DNA from: Actinomadura sp. KC216
GTDB lineage: Bacteria; Actinomycetota; Actinomycetes; Streptosporangiales; Streptosporangiaceae
NCBI RefSeq assembly: GCF_004348535.1
Contig: NZ_SMJX01000032.1
Location: 1-43,676, forward strand
Direction of reading: 5' to 3'
DNA: 43,676 bases
In this document: one piece after another, positions 26,621 through 36,702 of the stretch
How positions within the stretch are numbered: position 1 is the first letter of the stretch
How the letters are laid out: every line of letters starts with the position of its first letter
Position numbers and translations under genes: made by a program
Notes under the pieces: generated by a model
What the model saw: the letters and a program-made list of their open reading frames with translations, nothing else
Database searches by the model: none
Told to the model about the DNA's origin: nothing

Positions 26621-29392
26621 TCAATCCGACCGGCCGTTGCGGGTGACGTGGGCGGTGAGTTCGGTACGAGAACGCAGGCCCAGCTTGCGGTAGACCGCGG
26701 ACAGGTGCCGCTCCACGGTCTTGCGGGAGATGAACAGCGCGGCGGCGACCTCCGGATTGCTCAGCCCCCGGGCGACCGCGAGCGAGACCTGCAGTTCCTG
26801 CGCCGTGAGGTCGTCGAGCCCCGGAGTCCTGACGGTGGCCGGTACGGCCACGCCCGCGGCGGCCAGCGCCGCCTGGGCCTGCCGGATCCAGGGCGTGGCG
26901 CGAAGCCGCTCGAAGGTCCGCAGCGCGTCGGCCAGGACTTCGCCGGCGCGGGCCGGCTGCCGGCGCCGCCGGCTCAGCAGGCTGTTGCCCCAGCACAGGA
27001 GCGTGCGAGCCTGCTCGAACGGGACGTCGACACGGGCGTGCCGGCTCATCGCCTCCTCGAAGTGCTCGTCGGCCGCGTCGCCCGAGGCGAGCAGCGCGCG
27101 GCACCGGGCGGCGGCCGCGGCGGGCCAGGACAGCCCGGTACGGTCCGCCTGACCGGCGAGATCGGCATGCCTGCGGAGCGCGTCGTCCCGCCGGCCCGTG
27201 CGGATCAGCACCTCGATGTAGTCGGCGGCCCACGGCACCGTCAGCGGGTTGCCCAGCGAGATCTCGTCCAGCTGCGCGGCAAGCCGGTCCAGCGCCCGGG
27301 CCGCGCCGCGGAAGTTGGATCTGCCCAGCTCGAACCGGCCGCGGATGGCGTTGGCATAGGCGGTCATGCAGTCCACGCCGCCCCGCGCGCCGAGCTCCTC
27401 CGCCGCGCCCGCCATGGCCAGCGCCGCCGCGTCGCCCCGGTCCGCCTGGACGTTGCCCAGCCGGGTCGCCGCGTACGCCTCGGCGCCGAGCTGGTCGAGC
27501 TCGCGGCCCAGCCGGACGGCCTCGGCCGCGTCGGCGGCGGCGATCGTCCACGAACCCGTCCAGTGCGCGATCTCGCTGCGGCCGGCCAGCGCGTCGGGCA
27601 GGATCAGCGGTGCGCTCGCGTTCCTGGCGGCCTCGATGACCTGGTCGATCAGCTCGAACGCCTGACCGAACCGCTCGCACCAGGTGAACGACTGCGCGGT
27701 GTGGCACAGCGCGGGCAGGGCGTGCGGGGTCTCGCGCGGCGTCAGGTCGAGTACGCCGTGGTCGAGCAGTTCGAGCCCACCGGCGACGTCACCGTTGAGG
27801 ATCATGGCGTGCGGCGCGAGCGGCCAGGGCAACCGGCGGCTCCGCATGTCCTCGACGCTCAGGTACTTCAGGGCGTTGACCGCGGCGACGGCCGCGTCGG
27901 GGGGACGGCCGCCCATGGTCTCCAGCAAGGCCAGTTCCAGGTGGATCTCCGCGGCCCTGCCCGGATCGGACTCTCCGATGTGCCGCAACGCGTCGGCGAA
28001 GACCGCGCGGGCCTTGTTGATCTGGCCCGACCACATGGCCGCACGGGCGTACTCGGTGCGCGCGTCGGCCCGGACCGCGGCGACGTCCGTGGCGGCGTAG
28101 GCGTCCCGTACCCAGCCCTCGACCAGGTCCAGCCGTCCGGCCGAGCGGGCGTCGGCCGCCGCCAGCAGGAGCCGTCTCGCGCGGGCTTTCGCGGACCCGG
28201 TCAGCTCGGCGGCGCGCCGGAGGGTCCGTGCCGCGGTGAGGTGACCGCCCGCGTGCCGCGCCCGCTCGGCCGCGTGCTCCAGGCCGCCGGCGATCGCCTC
28301 ATCGGGTGTTCGCGCGCTCGCCGCCCGGTAGAGCACTTTCACCTCGTCCGCGGCGGTGGCGGCGAGCGCCTCGTACGCACGCGACCTGGCCCGCGCGGAC
28401 GCGGCGTCGCTGATCGCCGAACGCAGCAACGGGTGGCTGAACTCCACCCGCCCGTCGGTCAGGGTGATCAGGCCGGCGGCGGCCGCGTGCTCCAGGCTCT
28501 CCGGGGTCCGGACGGCCCTGCTGACCGCCGCCAGGTCCGCGTCGACGGACAGTGCGGCGATCAGCAGCGCCTCGCCGGTGTCGGCGTCGAGGCGGGCGAC
28601 CCGGCTGGACATCAGTCCGCGCAGCGCACGCCCACCGGCGAGTGTCTCGGGCAGCGCCACATGACCGCGCAGCTGCCCCGCCGACAGCGACGCGACCAGC
28701 TCGCGCACCGCCAGCGGGTTGCCGTCGGCGGCCGCGGCGAGTTCGGCCGCCACCCGCGGCTCGATGCCGATCTCGACGGTCAGCGCCGCGAGGAGCGCGT
28801 GGCTGTCCGTCATGCTCAACCTGGGCAGCTCCAGCACCGGCAGCCCCGTCGCCCGGTGATCCAAGGCCGGTTCGTGGGTCCGCAACGTCATCAGCAGCAA
28901 CGCCGCGTGCTCCGTGAGCCGCCTGCCGACGAACAACAGCGCGTCGCGTGAGATCGGGTCCAGCCAATGCGCGTCGTCGACCGCGACGATCAGCGGGCGT
29001 TCCTCCGCCAGCAGGGTCACCAGGCCGTGCACCGCAGCGAAGATCGCATACGGGCTGGCCGCCGCGGGCCGCCCGGCCGCCCCCCGCACCGCCCGCAGCG
29101 CGTTCGCCTGCGACTCCGGCAGCCGCCCCAGCTCGTCGGCGAATGCGCCGATGAGCTCGCCCAGGCCGGAGCCGGCCAGTTCGACCTCCGATTCCACACC
29201 TCTGATGACCACTACCTGATGCCCTTGCGAACGGCCGACCGCGTCCAGCAAGAGCGCGGTCTTACCGATCCCCGGCTCCCCGGTGATCACCAGCGCACCG
29301 CCGCGTGCGGACCTCGCATCCTCTATCGATCGGGCGACGCGCGCGCACTCCGCCGTCCGCCCGACCAGCCCTTCTATGACCTGCCGCCCCAT
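26621..29392 (-). CDS. LAL-type LuxR transcriptional regulator
   Basis: A 923-residue large ATP-binding LuxR regulator (MalT-like STAND protein). The Walker A GEPGIGKTALL is at about residues 38-48, the Walker B LIVAVDDAHWLD near 135-145, followed by a long TPR-like helical array. A C-terminal LuxR HTH lies at about 860-920 (LTAQELQVSLAVARGLSNPEVA, then FISRKTVERHLSAVYRKLG). Such proteins activate nearby clusters when a ligand triggers ATP-dependent oligomerisation. It lies 92 bp before the giant-gene run on the same strand, so it probably controls or is co-transcribed with it. The ATG at 29392 follows AGGGGG. Confidence 0.92.
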   Translation of the reverse strand: MGRQVIEGLVGRTAECARVARSIEDARSARGGALVITGEPGIGKTALLLDAVGRSQGHQVVVIRGVESEVELAGSGLGELIGAFADELGRLPESQANALRAVRGAAGRPAAASPYAIFAAVHGLVTLLAEERPLIVAVDDAHWLDPISRDALLFVGRRLTEHAALLLMTLRTHEPALDHRATGLPVLELPRLSMTDSHALLAALTVEIGIEPRVAAELAAAADGNPLAVRELVASLSAGQLRGHVALPETLAGGRALRGLMSSRVARLDADTGEALLIAALSVDADLAAVSRAVRTPESLEHAAAAGLITLTDGRVEFSHPLLRSAISDAASARARSRAYEALAATAADEVKVLYRAASARTPDEAIAGGLEHAAERARHAGGHLTAARTLRRAAELTGSAKARARRLLLAAADARSAGRLDLVEGWVRDAYAATDVAAVRADARTEYARAAMWSGQINKARAVFADALRHIGESDPGRAAEIHLELALLETMGGRPPDAAVAAVNALKYLSVEDMRSRRLPWPLAPHAMILNGDVAGGLELLDHGVLDLTPRETPHALPALCHTAQSFTWCERFGQAFELIDQVIEAARNASAPLILPDALAGRSEIAHWTGSWTIAAADAAEAVRLGRELDQLGAEAYAATRLGNVQADRGDAAALAMAGAAEELGARGGVDCMTAYANAIRGRFELGRSNFRGAARALDRLAAQLDEISLGNPLTVPWAADYIEVLIRTGRRDDALRRHADLAGQADRTGLSWPAAAAARCRALLASGDAADEHFEEAMSRHARVDVPFEQARTLLCWGNSLLSRRRRQPARAGEVLADALRTFERLRATPWIRQAQAALAAAGVAVPATVRTPGLDDLTAQELQVSLAVARGLSNPEVAAALFISRKTVERHLSAVYRKLGLRSRTELTAHVTRNGRSD

Positions 29393-29445
29393 CGCCGACC
29401 CCCTGCGGAAGCGCCTCCTGCCAAGAATCAAAACTGGTCAGGATC

Positions 29446-29467
29446 AGAACTCGATGAGAACCAGAAC
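29446..29467 (-). promoter_or_regulatory. GTTCT repeats upstream of the LAL gene
   Basis: On the minus strand GTTCT occurs three times (29467-29463, 29461-29457, 29450-29446), 6 and 11 bp apart, 54-75 bp before the LAL start. This may be an operator or part of the promoter; low weight. Confidence 0.25.
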
Positions 29468-29577
29468 AGCCGCCGAACAAGTGCGGGCTTCGTGTCCGGT
29501 CCCGCCCCGATGGTCGCCCAACGATTGCCGCTCGCACATCCGGGCAGGCACGGACTTCCGGCGCTCGATTCCGCTGT

Positions 29578-32085
29578 TCAGAGTGCGGGTAGGCGTTGTT
29601 GGGCGGAGTGGGCTTGGGTGTCGTCGGAGGGTTTGGGCGGGGTCAGGAAGTCCTGGAGTTCGCGGTGGCGGAACTGGTAGGTCGCGCCGCTGACGCGTAG
29701 CAGCCGCGCCTCGCAGGCCCAGTCGAGGAAGGTCCACAGCTGGAGCGGGAGCAGGCCGCGCGCGGCCGCGACGAGCAGGCCGATCATGGCGCGGCACCAG
29801 GCGATCGCGCCGAAGGCGAGGCCGAAGGTGACGCCGCCGACGAGGGCGCAGGCCAGCGACTCGATGACGCTCTGGTTCATGAGGAACACCAGGAATGCCG
29901 CGACGCCGCCGGTGAGGCCGAAGGCCGTGCCGATGATCGGATTGCGGTGCAGGGCCTCGCGCGGGTGCGTCAGTTCCGCGTCCCTGCTCCAGCCACCTGT
30001 GGTGATCTTGAAGACGACGCCGAGCGCGAAGGCCAGGGCGAACGCCCCCGTGACGCCGAGCGCCATGGGGACCGGGCCGGCGTGCGCCAGCCGGAGCGGC
30101 GGGAGCCCGGTCAGCGCGCCGCACAGTCCGAAGCCCAGCAGCGTGAACGGTTCCGCGCGGACGGCCTCGCGGACGGCCATGCGCTCGGAGTCCCGCCGCC
30201 CGGCCGCCGTGAGCCCGATGACCGCTCCGAGCACCGCGCCGCCGGTCGCCCCCGCCGTGGTGGCGTAGAGGAGGCCGAAGACCTTCCCGCTGGTCAGGAC
30301 GAGTCCGGCCAGTCCGCCGAGGACGCCGAGCGGGAGGCCGACCAGGGCGCCCAGCAGGCTGCCGATCACCCGCCGCTTGCGCGGCACGTTGGCACGGCCA
30401 CCGGCGGCGGCCGGCCATGGCGACAGCGACAGGCCGGTGGCGATGGCGACCCAGGCGGCCATGAGCGCCAGGGTGACCCCCTCGCTGGGGGTGAGATCGT
30501 CCGGTTGGTCCATCGCCGAACCCGTCCAGAACGCCAGCATGGCGATGACCGCGAGGACGACGCAGGCCAGGCAGTGCAGCGCCCGGACCCGGCGGCGCCC
30601 GCCGATCGGCCACAGCAGATGCGGGACGATGTCGACCGCGGTCAGGCCGGGCGGCCGTTTCGTGTCGGCGGCCTGCCAGGACAGGTGCGCGGCCAGGTGC
30701 TCCAGCCACTTCCGCACCTGCTCGGGCTGGTGCGGGGCGGTGCGCGGGGTGAGCCGGGTCGCCGCGGGGACGTACAGGTCGAGCAGTCGCCGGACGATCC
30801 GGGACGCCGCCTCGCGAGGGTCGCGGTCCGGGTCCACGTCCAGCAGCTCGGCGGGATGGGCGCCGGACTCCACCGCGGTCGCGAGCAGCTGCAACCGCCA
30901 CGGCGTGGACAGCGCCATGTGGACGGCCGTCTCCGGCGGACCGGACAGGGCCGCGCGGATGCCGTCGCGGTGCGCACCGCACGGATGCCCGTCCGGCCAG
31001 CGAGCCTGCAGGTAGGCGCGGATCTGGTCGGTGGTCAGGTCGTGGAGGTGGATCCGGGCGGCGTCGTCCAAGCCGATCCGGGCCTCGAACAGTTCGGTGT
31101 AGCGGTCGGCCCGGCAGGTCACCACGACCGCACCCGGCCGCCGTCCGGAGAGGTCGCTGTACCGGTTGAGCTCGGTCAGCAGCCCGATCGCCCGGCGGGG
31201 CGGGCCCGACGGTCCGGAGTCGAGCTCGTCCAGGCCGTCCACCACGGGCAGGACCCGGCGGTCCCGCACCAGCCGCACCGCTTCGTTCTCCGAAAGCCCG
31301 AAGTCGCGCTGCAACTGCTCGGCGAGCCATTGCTCGAACGGGCATCCCAGAATCCATCTGGCGGCGTTGAGATGGACGGGCACCATTTGCCGGTCATCGG
31401 GTCGCTGGTCGCTGGTCAGGAAGGACTCCAGCAGTTGCAGCACCAGTTCTATGGCGAGGACGGTCTTGCCCGCCCCCGACTCGCCGACGACCAGCAGGCG
31501 CCGCGAGCGCAGGCCGCTGAAGAACCGGCCGATCGAGTGCAGGTCGCCGTCCGCCTCGCCGGGAACCGCGCTCGGCCCGAAGGACACCGGGGCGAGGCTG
31601 TACCCGCCGAGCATCCCCTTGCGCGCCCTGTCCTCCTCTCTGGCCACTCGCCTCGCCAGCAGCTCGACGGCGTGATCCCGCTCGGGAGGGGCGGTGGCGT
31701 CGACCGGCGCGGGCCGCTCCACGGGATCGGGTGACGCAGGAGCGGCCGGGCCCGCCAGGGCGGCCCTGGCCGCACGCCAGCGTTCGATCTCACCCGGAAT
31801 CCGCTCGGCCGGATAGTCGCGGTAGCGGTAGCAGGCGGTGACGAAGGCCTGGACGAAATCCCACCGCGGCAGCTTGCCGGTCTGCCGGAGAACGTGGGAG
31901 ATCGTGCTCTTGGGCAACGCGTCGACCGTGGTCCCGTCCGAGGCCAGCGTCTGGCCGCCGAGCGACCGCAGCCTGCTCAGCGACGGCTCGCCCGCCCACT
32001 GCTTGAGCCGGATCAGCGATCGCACGAAGTCCGCGGTGGTGGCGGCCGTCGTCGGGTCGGGCGGCGGGGGGACGTCAGCGGTCAT
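29578..32085 (-). CDS. Membrane NACHT NTPase with N-terminal HTH
   Basis: An 835-residue STAND NTPase. Residues about 12-85 form a helix-turn-helix-like module (DFVRSLIRLKQWAGE, LPKSTISHVLRQTGKLPRWDFVQAF). The NACHT P-loop VVGESGAGKT is near 200 and Walker B PVVDGLDELDS near 285. From about 500 to 780 come eight or nine hydrophobic helices, and the C-terminus has the YQFRHRELQDFL motif seen in NACHT proteins. It would sense a signal and oligomerise at the membrane. Its ATG (32085) overlaps the preceding stop as ATGA, so it is coupled to the 216-aa gene. A defence or signalling role is inference. Confidence 0.88.
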   Translation of the reverse strand: MTADVPPPPDPTTAATTADFVRSLIRLKQWAGEPSLSRLRSLGGQTLASDGTTVDALPKSTISHVLRQTGKLPRWDFVQAFVTACYRYRDYPAERIPGEIERWRAARAALAGPAAPASPDPVERPAPVDATAPPERDHAVELLARRVAREEDRARKGMLGGYSLAPVSFGPSAVPGEADGDLHSIGRFFSGLRSRRLLVVGESGAGKTVLAIELVLQLLESFLTSDQRPDDRQMVPVHLNAARWILGCPFEQWLAEQLQRDFGLSENEAVRLVRDRRVLPVVDGLDELDSGPSGPPRRAIGLLTELNRYSDLSGRRPGAVVVTCRADRYTELFEARIGLDDAARIHLHDLTTDQIRAYLQARWPDGHPCGAHRDGIRAALSGPPETAVHMALSTPWRLQLLATAVESGAHPAELLDVDPDRDPREAASRIVRRLLDLYVPAATRLTPRTAPHQPEQVRKWLEHLAAHLSWQAADTKRPPGLTAVDIVPHLLWPIGGRRRVRALHCLACVVLAVIAMLAFWTGSAMDQPDDLTPSEGVTLALMAAWVAIATGLSLSPWPAAAGGRANVPRKRRVIGSLLGALVGLPLGVLGGLAGLVLTSGKVFGLLYATTAGATGGAVLGAVIGLTAAGRRDSERMAVREAVRAEPFTLLGFGLCGALTGLPPLRLAHAGPVPMALGVTGAFALAFALGVVFKITTGGWSRDAELTHPREALHRNPIIGTAFGLTGGVAAFLVFLMNQSVIESLACALVGGVTFGLAFGAIAWCRAMIGLLVAAARGLLPLQLWTFLDWACEARLLRVSGATYQFRHRELQDFLTPPKPSDDTQAHSAQQRLPAL

Positions 32086-32732
32086 CGGCCGGTCCTCACG
32101 AGCGCCCACTCGAACGTCGCCCTGCCGCGCCGCGGCCACCCGCCGTCCAGATAGGTGCCCCCGAGTGTCTGGACATGTCGTGACTCCATCAGGAAGTTGC
32201 GCGCCTCATCGGCCTCGACCAGATCCCGGCCGACCGCGATGGGGACGAAGCCGTGCCGCGGAATGTAGACCCACCGGCCGCGGTCCCAGTCGTAGGGATC
32301 GAACCAATGGTGGCGGACCGTGCCGGACACCCGCACCTTCGCCCCGGCACGGGTCAGGACGAACGAGCCCTGCGATCGCAGCAGGCTCATCCGGCTGACA
32401 TAGAACAGTTCGGTGCCGATGAACGCGTTGATCCGCGCGTCCCAGTGATCGTGCACCCAGGTCGAGGCGCCGTCCTCCAGCGCCGCCGCCGCGCGGACGA
32501 TCTGCCGTTCGAAACGGCGCTGGTTCTTGCGTTCCGCCTTCTTGATGACCTTGAAGGAGCGCAGCCACCGCCGCGGCAGCGTTCTGGAGGAACCGGCGCC
32601 GTCCATGAAATGGTTCAGGACGTCGGACGCCATCGGGTAGATATCCCGGCTTTCGGTGGCGATCGAGCGGAACAGCACCGCCAGCTCCGGGGCGGGTTTG
32701 CCCGTCCGCCGCCTGAAACCTCGCAGAAGCAT
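32082..32732 (-). CDS. Hypothetical protein coupled to NACHT (216 aa)
   Basis: An uncharacterised soluble protein. The N-terminal half is helical and basic (RSFKVIKKAERKNQRRFERQ). The C-terminal half has aromatic-rich strands: GTVRHHWFDPYDWDRG, then IPRHGFVPIAVGRDLVEADEARNFLMES. I have the impression of similar HxWxDPYDW segments in other bacterial effector-like proteins but cannot name a family. ACAGGA precedes the ATG. It lies 45 bp after the nSTAND-WD40 stop, and its stop overlaps the NACHT start, so the three form one operon. It could be an effector or partner of the NACHT protein. Confidence 0.65.
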   Translation of the reverse strand: MLLRGFRRRTGKPAPELAVLFRSIATESRDIYPMASDVLNHFMDGAGSSRTLPRRWLRSFKVIKKAERKNQRRFERQIVRAAAALEDGASTWVHDHWDARINAFIGTELFYVSRMSLLRSQGSFVLTRAGAKVRVSGTVRHHWFDPYDWDRGRWVYIPRHGFVPIAVGRDLVEADEARNFLMESRHVQTLGGTYLDGGWPRRGRATFEWALVRTGR

Positions 32733-32777
32733 TCCTGTCTCGTCCGTTCGTTCACGCGTCGCGGCCCATGTGCACGG

Positions 32778-35700
32778 TCACGGGCATATCTCTTGGAATT
32801 CCTCCCCCGATATGTACTGTTCCCACTCGGCGCGGGTCAGTGATCGGCCGGCGTTGGCGCAGGTCATGGCGGCGGGATCGGCGGACGTGACGACGTTCCA
32901 CAGCCGCGCCGTCCCGTCGTTGCCGACCGTGGCGACGGTGGTCCCGCCGGGGCTGTAGGCGACGGCGGTCACGCTCGAGGTGTGGCCGGTCAGCGGGGGG
33001 CCGATCTGGCTGCGGGTCTGCAGATCCCACAGCCGGACGGTGCGGTCCGCGGAGCCGGTGACCAGCGACCTGCCGTCCGGGCTGAACGCGAGCGCGAAGA
33101 CGAGGCCGGTGTGACCGGTCAGGGTCGCTGCGAGCCGGCCGCCGCCTGCGATGTCCCACAGCCGCACGGTTCCGTTGCCGGCCGTGGTGGCGAGGGTCTT
33201 CCCGTCAGGGCTGAACGCCATGTCTTGGGCGAAGCTTCCGGCGGTCGCGGCGGGCAGCGGATCCCCGGTCTGGCGCCTGGCGGCCACGTCGAACAGCCGC
33301 ACGGTACGGTCGGCGGTCGCGGCGGCCAGCGTGGCGCCGTCCGGGCTGAACTCCACTTCCGAGATGGAGTCGGCCTCGCGGGGAAGGGCGATACGGGGCC
33401 CGGTCTCGCGCTTTCGCGCGATGTCCCAGAATCCGATGGAGCGATCGAAGACAATGGCGAATATCCGCCCGTCAGGGCTGAATTTCACCCTCCAGTCGTC
33501 CCGGTCCGAATAAACGGGAGGCCCGTTCTGGCGATGGGTGGCGGCGTCCCACTGGATAACGTTCCCGCCGACGCTCGCCGTGGTCAGCGTCCTGCCGTCA
33601 GGGCTGAACCCGATCTCGTACACGGCGCCCACGTTGCCGCGCGCCAGGGCGCCGGCCGGCTGGAGGCGGGGGCCGATCTCACGCTGGGTGGCGACATCCC
33701 AGAGCCGGACCGCCCGGTCGGCGTCCTCGGCCGAGGGGCGGACGCCGGGACCGGCCGCCGCCAGGGTCGTGCCGTCCGGGCTGAACGCGACCTCGGCCGC
33801 GGCGGGCAGCGCGGTACCGCTCTGCCGGTGGAGCAGCGGGTCCCACAGCCACACCTTGCCGTCGTCGTCGGTGACGGCGAGGAGCCTCCCGTCCGGGCTG
33901 AACGCCGCCTTGTGGACCGGTACCCGCCGATCACCGAGGACGGACCCCACGGGGCGGCGGCCGGCGGTGTCCCAGAGCCGCGTGGAGCCGGCGGCCCCGG
34001 TCGTGACGAGCCTCTTCCCGTCGGGGCTGAAGGCGATGCCGCGGAACCCCCGATCTTCGCCGGGCTCCCGGAGCTCGCCGGTCTCGTCGCGGGTGCTGAG
34101 GCTCCACAGCCGGGCGGTTCCGTCCGTGCTCGCCGTCGCGAGGGCCGTCCCGTCAGGGCTGATCGCGAGGTCGGTGATGTCGTCGGTGTGCCCGGTGAAG
34201 GCGGCCCCGACCCGGCGTTGCGCGGCGGTGTCCCAGAGCCGTGCGACGTCGTCGGCCCCGGCGGTGACCAGGCGTTTCCCGTCGGGAGTGAAGGCCACCG
34301 CGTTGATCGCGTGACCGCCGGTCTCGGTGTCGGGGCTGCCGAGGGGCTTCCCGATCTTGCGGCGCGTGCGCACGTCCCACAGGCGGGTGACGCCCTCGTA
34401 GCCGGCGGTCGCGAGGATGCCGCCGTCCGGGCTGAACGCCATCGCCTCCACCGACCCGAGCATCCCCGTGGCGTCGCTGGTGGCGAGCGGGGCGCCCGCC
34501 GGCCTGCGCGTGGCCACGTCCCAGAACCGGACGGTCGCGAAGCACGCCACGGCCAGCAGCCTTCCATCGGGGCTGAAGGCCACGTCGAACCCCGCGGAGC
34601 ACCCCGGCCCCGGATGGACGATCGAGCCCGGGAGCCGCCAGCGCGACGCCGTGTCCCACAGCCGCACGACACCGTCGTCGGTCCCGGCGGCGATGATCGA
34701 ACCGTCGGGGCTGAACACCGGCTCGGTCTTCGCGCCGGCTCCGCCGTGGCCAGGGAGGACGGCCCGGCCGGGCCGGGCCGCCGCGTCGAGCATGCTGTGA
34801 CGGGCCTCGGGCGTCGGGGCGATGCGCCACGCGGCCACGGCGAGCAGCGCCGAGAGCACCGGATCGCCGGCGACCTTGCTCTGCGCCGCGAGCTGGCGCG
34901 AGACCGCGAGGTCGCGCTGGCGCTCGGCGTCGTTCGCCGCGTCGACGGCGGCGCCGGCCGCGGCGAGGGCGAGCGCCGCCAGCACCGCCAGGCCGGTCAT
35001 GACGAGGCGGCGGCGGCGACCGGCGCGCCGGGCCTCCCGGGCGGACGCGGCGACGAAGCCCTCGACGGTCGGGCCGGGCGGCGGGAAGCTGACGGGGTCG
35101 CGGTCCCAGCGGGCCCGGACGTCGTCGACGGCCAGCAGCCGGGCGCCCCGGTAGAGGAACGCGGGGTCGCGGTGGTGTTCGGCCCACTGCGCGGCGTCCT
35201 GGATGAGCCGGTCGTACACCGCCTGCGCGGTCAGGTCCGGTTCGAGCCACTGCCGCAGCGCCGGCCAGGCGGTCAGCAGCACCTCGTGGGCGATCTCGAC
35301 GGTGTCCTCGTGGAGGGTGAGCAGCCGCCGGGCGGCGAACGCCGACAGCAGCTCCCGGACCCGGTCGCGCTGCTCCGCCGAGCCGGCGGACGCGGCGGCG
35401 TGGAGCTCGGCCAGCGTCGCCGTCCGCCGCGCCGTCCGCCCGCCCGCGGTGATCACCGTCATCCGGCGGAACAGCCTGAGCGCCAGCTTGCGGTCCGCGG
35501 CCGGCAGCCCCTGGAGGGCGTCATCGGCCGTGCGCCGGACCGAGTCGCGGACCCGGCCGGACTCCTCGTACCCCCGGATCGTCAGCCGCGCGCCCTCGCG
35601 CCGGTCCCAGGTGTTGCGCAGGGCCTGCGAGAGCAGGGGCAGGGCCCCGGCCTCGTACCGGTCACCGGCGGCGCGCCCGGCGCGCAGCTCGGCCAGGATG

Positions 35701-36497
35701 GTCTCCACCAGGCCGGGGTCGATCTCCAGGCCGGCCGCGGCCGCGGGTCCGGTGATGGCCAGCCGCAGATCCGCCTCCGTCATCGGCCCGACGATGACCT
35801 GACCGTCCTGGATCGCCTCGGCGAACTGCGGGTAGGCGGCGCACCGGTCCCAGTAGTCCGCCCGCAAACCGATGATCACCGCGGCGCCCGGCCGGCCTTC
35901 CGCCAAGGCGTGCAGCGACCGGACGAACGCCTGGCGCTCCTCCTCGTCGGACACCAGCGTGAACAGCTCCTCGAACTGGTCGACCACCAGGACCAGCCGG
36001 CCGTCCGGCGTGAGGGGCCCGGCCTGCGGCGGATCGTCGCGCAGCCGCCCGTGCACCGTTTCGGCATCGCCGCCGTACGTCCGCGCCCACCCCTCGGCCA
36101 GTGCCCGCAGCGGTTCCGGCGTCGGCGTGATGAGCAGGCGGGGCCAGTGCCGGGATTCGGGGAGCTGTGGTGCTCCCCGAGCGAGTTCGGGTATCAGGCC
36201 GGCTCGCAGAAGCGACGATTTGCCCACTCCCGAGGCGCCGGACACCAGCAGAATGGTCCCGCTTTCGGCCAGGCGCGGTTTCAGCCGGTCGAGGAGGTCG
36301 CGGACGGCCCGCGAACGCCCGAAGAACAGATCGGACCTGTCGGTCTCGAATGGCGCGAGCCCTTGATATGGGCAGGTGTCGTCGCGGTCCGCGGAATTCG
36401 CCGGCCGGGGCCGCGGCGGTGTCTCCGGCGAAGTCGAAGCCGGCGCGGGAGCCGGAGCCGGAGCCGCGCGGTGATCATCTTCGTGCACCCCGCCCAT
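32778..36497 (-). CDS. nSTAND NTPase with 14 WD40 repeats
   Basis: A 1239-residue protein. A Pro/Ala-rich N-terminus is followed by CPYQGLAPFE, typical of nSTAND1 proteins, Walker A SGASGVGKSS (about 86-95) and Walker B LVLVVDQFEELF (about 167-178). A helical arm follows, then one membrane-like helix near 497-520, and a C-terminal propeller pair of 14 WD40 repeats (about 582-1210), each with an FSPDG-type turn. WD40 arms hold such ATPases inactive until a ligand binds. The ATG at 36497 is the best inner start; an in-frame GTG at 36665 is possible but its product begins with low-complexity sequence. First gene of the minus-strand STAND operon. Confidence 0.9.
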   Translation of the reverse strand: MGGVHEDDHRAAPAPAPAPASTSPETPPRPRPANSADRDDTCPYQGLAPFETDRSDLFFGRSRAVRDLLDRLKPRLAESGTILLVSGASGVGKSSLLRAGLIPELARGAPQLPESRHWPRLLITPTPEPLRALAEGWARTYGGDAETVHGRLRDDPPQAGPLTPDGRLVLVVDQFEELFTLVSDEEERQAFVRSLHALAEGRPGAAVIIGLRADYWDRCAAYPQFAEAIQDGQVIVGPMTEADLRLAITGPAAAAGLEIDPGLVETILAELRAGRAAGDRYEAGALPLLSQALRNTWDRREGARLTIRGYEESGRVRDSVRRTADDALQGLPAADRKLALRLFRRMTVITAGGRTARRTATLAELHAAASAGSAEQRDRVRELLSAFAARRLLTLHEDTVEIAHEVLLTAWPALRQWLEPDLTAQAVYDRLIQDAAQWAEHHRDPAFLYRGARLLAVDDVRARWDRDPVSFPPPGPTVEGFVAASAREARRAGRRRRLVMTGLAVLAALALAAAGAAVDAANDAERQRDLAVSRQLAAQSKVAGDPVLSALLAVAAWRIAPTPEARHSMLDAAARPGRAVLPGHGGAGAKTEPVFSPDGSIIAAGTDDGVVRLWDTASRWRLPGSIVHPGPGCSAGFDVAFSPDGRLLAVACFATVRFWDVATRRPAGAPLATSDATGMLGSVEAMAFSPDGGILATAGYEGVTRLWDVRTRRKIGKPLGSPDTETGGHAINAVAFTPDGKRLVTAGADDVARLWDTAAQRRVGAAFTGHTDDITDLAISPDGTALATASTDGTARLWSLSTRDETGELREPGEDRGFRGIAFSPDGKRLVTTGAAGSTRLWDTAGRRPVGSVLGDRRVPVHKAAFSPDGRLLAVTDDDGKVWLWDPLLHRQSGTALPAAAEVAFSPDGTTLAAAGPGVRPSAEDADRAVRLWDVATQREIGPRLQPAGALARGNVGAVYEIGFSPDGRTLTTASVGGNVIQWDAATHRQNGPPVYSDRDDWRVKFSPDGRIFAIVFDRSIGFWDIARKRETGPRIALPREADSISEVEFSPDGATLAAATADRTVRLFDVAARRQTGDPLPAATAGSFAQDMAFSPDGKTLATTAGNGTVRLWDIAGGGRLAATLTGHTGLVFALAFSPDGRSLVTGSADRTVRLWDLQTRSQIGPPLTGHTSSVTAVAYSPGGTTVATVGNDGTARLWNVVTSADPAAMTCANAGRSLTRAEWEQYISGEEFQEICP

Positions 36498-36555
36498 GCG
36501 CTCATTCTCGCCAACCCCCGGCGGTAAGACCAATCGCGGCCGATCGGCGCTGGTG

Positions 36556-36585
36556 ACGGCCGTCCGATTCCGTCCACTTCCGTCC
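36556..36585 (-). promoter_or_regulatory. Triple 10-bp operator-like repeat, nSTAND side
   Basis: On the minus strand this reads as three consecutive 10-bp units: GGACGGAAGT, GGACGGAATC and GGACGGCCGT. They lie 59-88 bp upstream of the nSTAND-WD40 ATG and 118 bp or more before the NB-ARC gene. One unit per helical turn suggests a protein that stacks along one face. The site matches the one at 39291-39320. Confidence 0.55.
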
Positions 36586-36654
36586 GAGAGCTGGCTGGAC
36601 GGCCCGAGCCCGCCGTTCGATGGGATGCGGGCCCCGACCCGCGGGGCCGGTGAA

Positions 36655-36673
36655 GGACGGGACACCCCCGTCC
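36655..36673. promoter_or_regulatory. Inverted repeat before the NB-ARC gene
   Basis: GGACGGG (36655-36661) and CCCGTCC (36667-36673) flank a 5-base loop, 30 bp before the GTG start. It contains the GGACGG half-site of the triple repeat and may be an operator. Confidence 0.35.
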
Positions 36674-36702
36674 GTGATCATCAGACATCTCTCGGGGGCG
36701 AT

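Noticed and set aside
32982..36527. 1181-codon plus-strand frame opposite the WD40 gene
   Set aside because: Antisense shadow of regular WD40 repeats.
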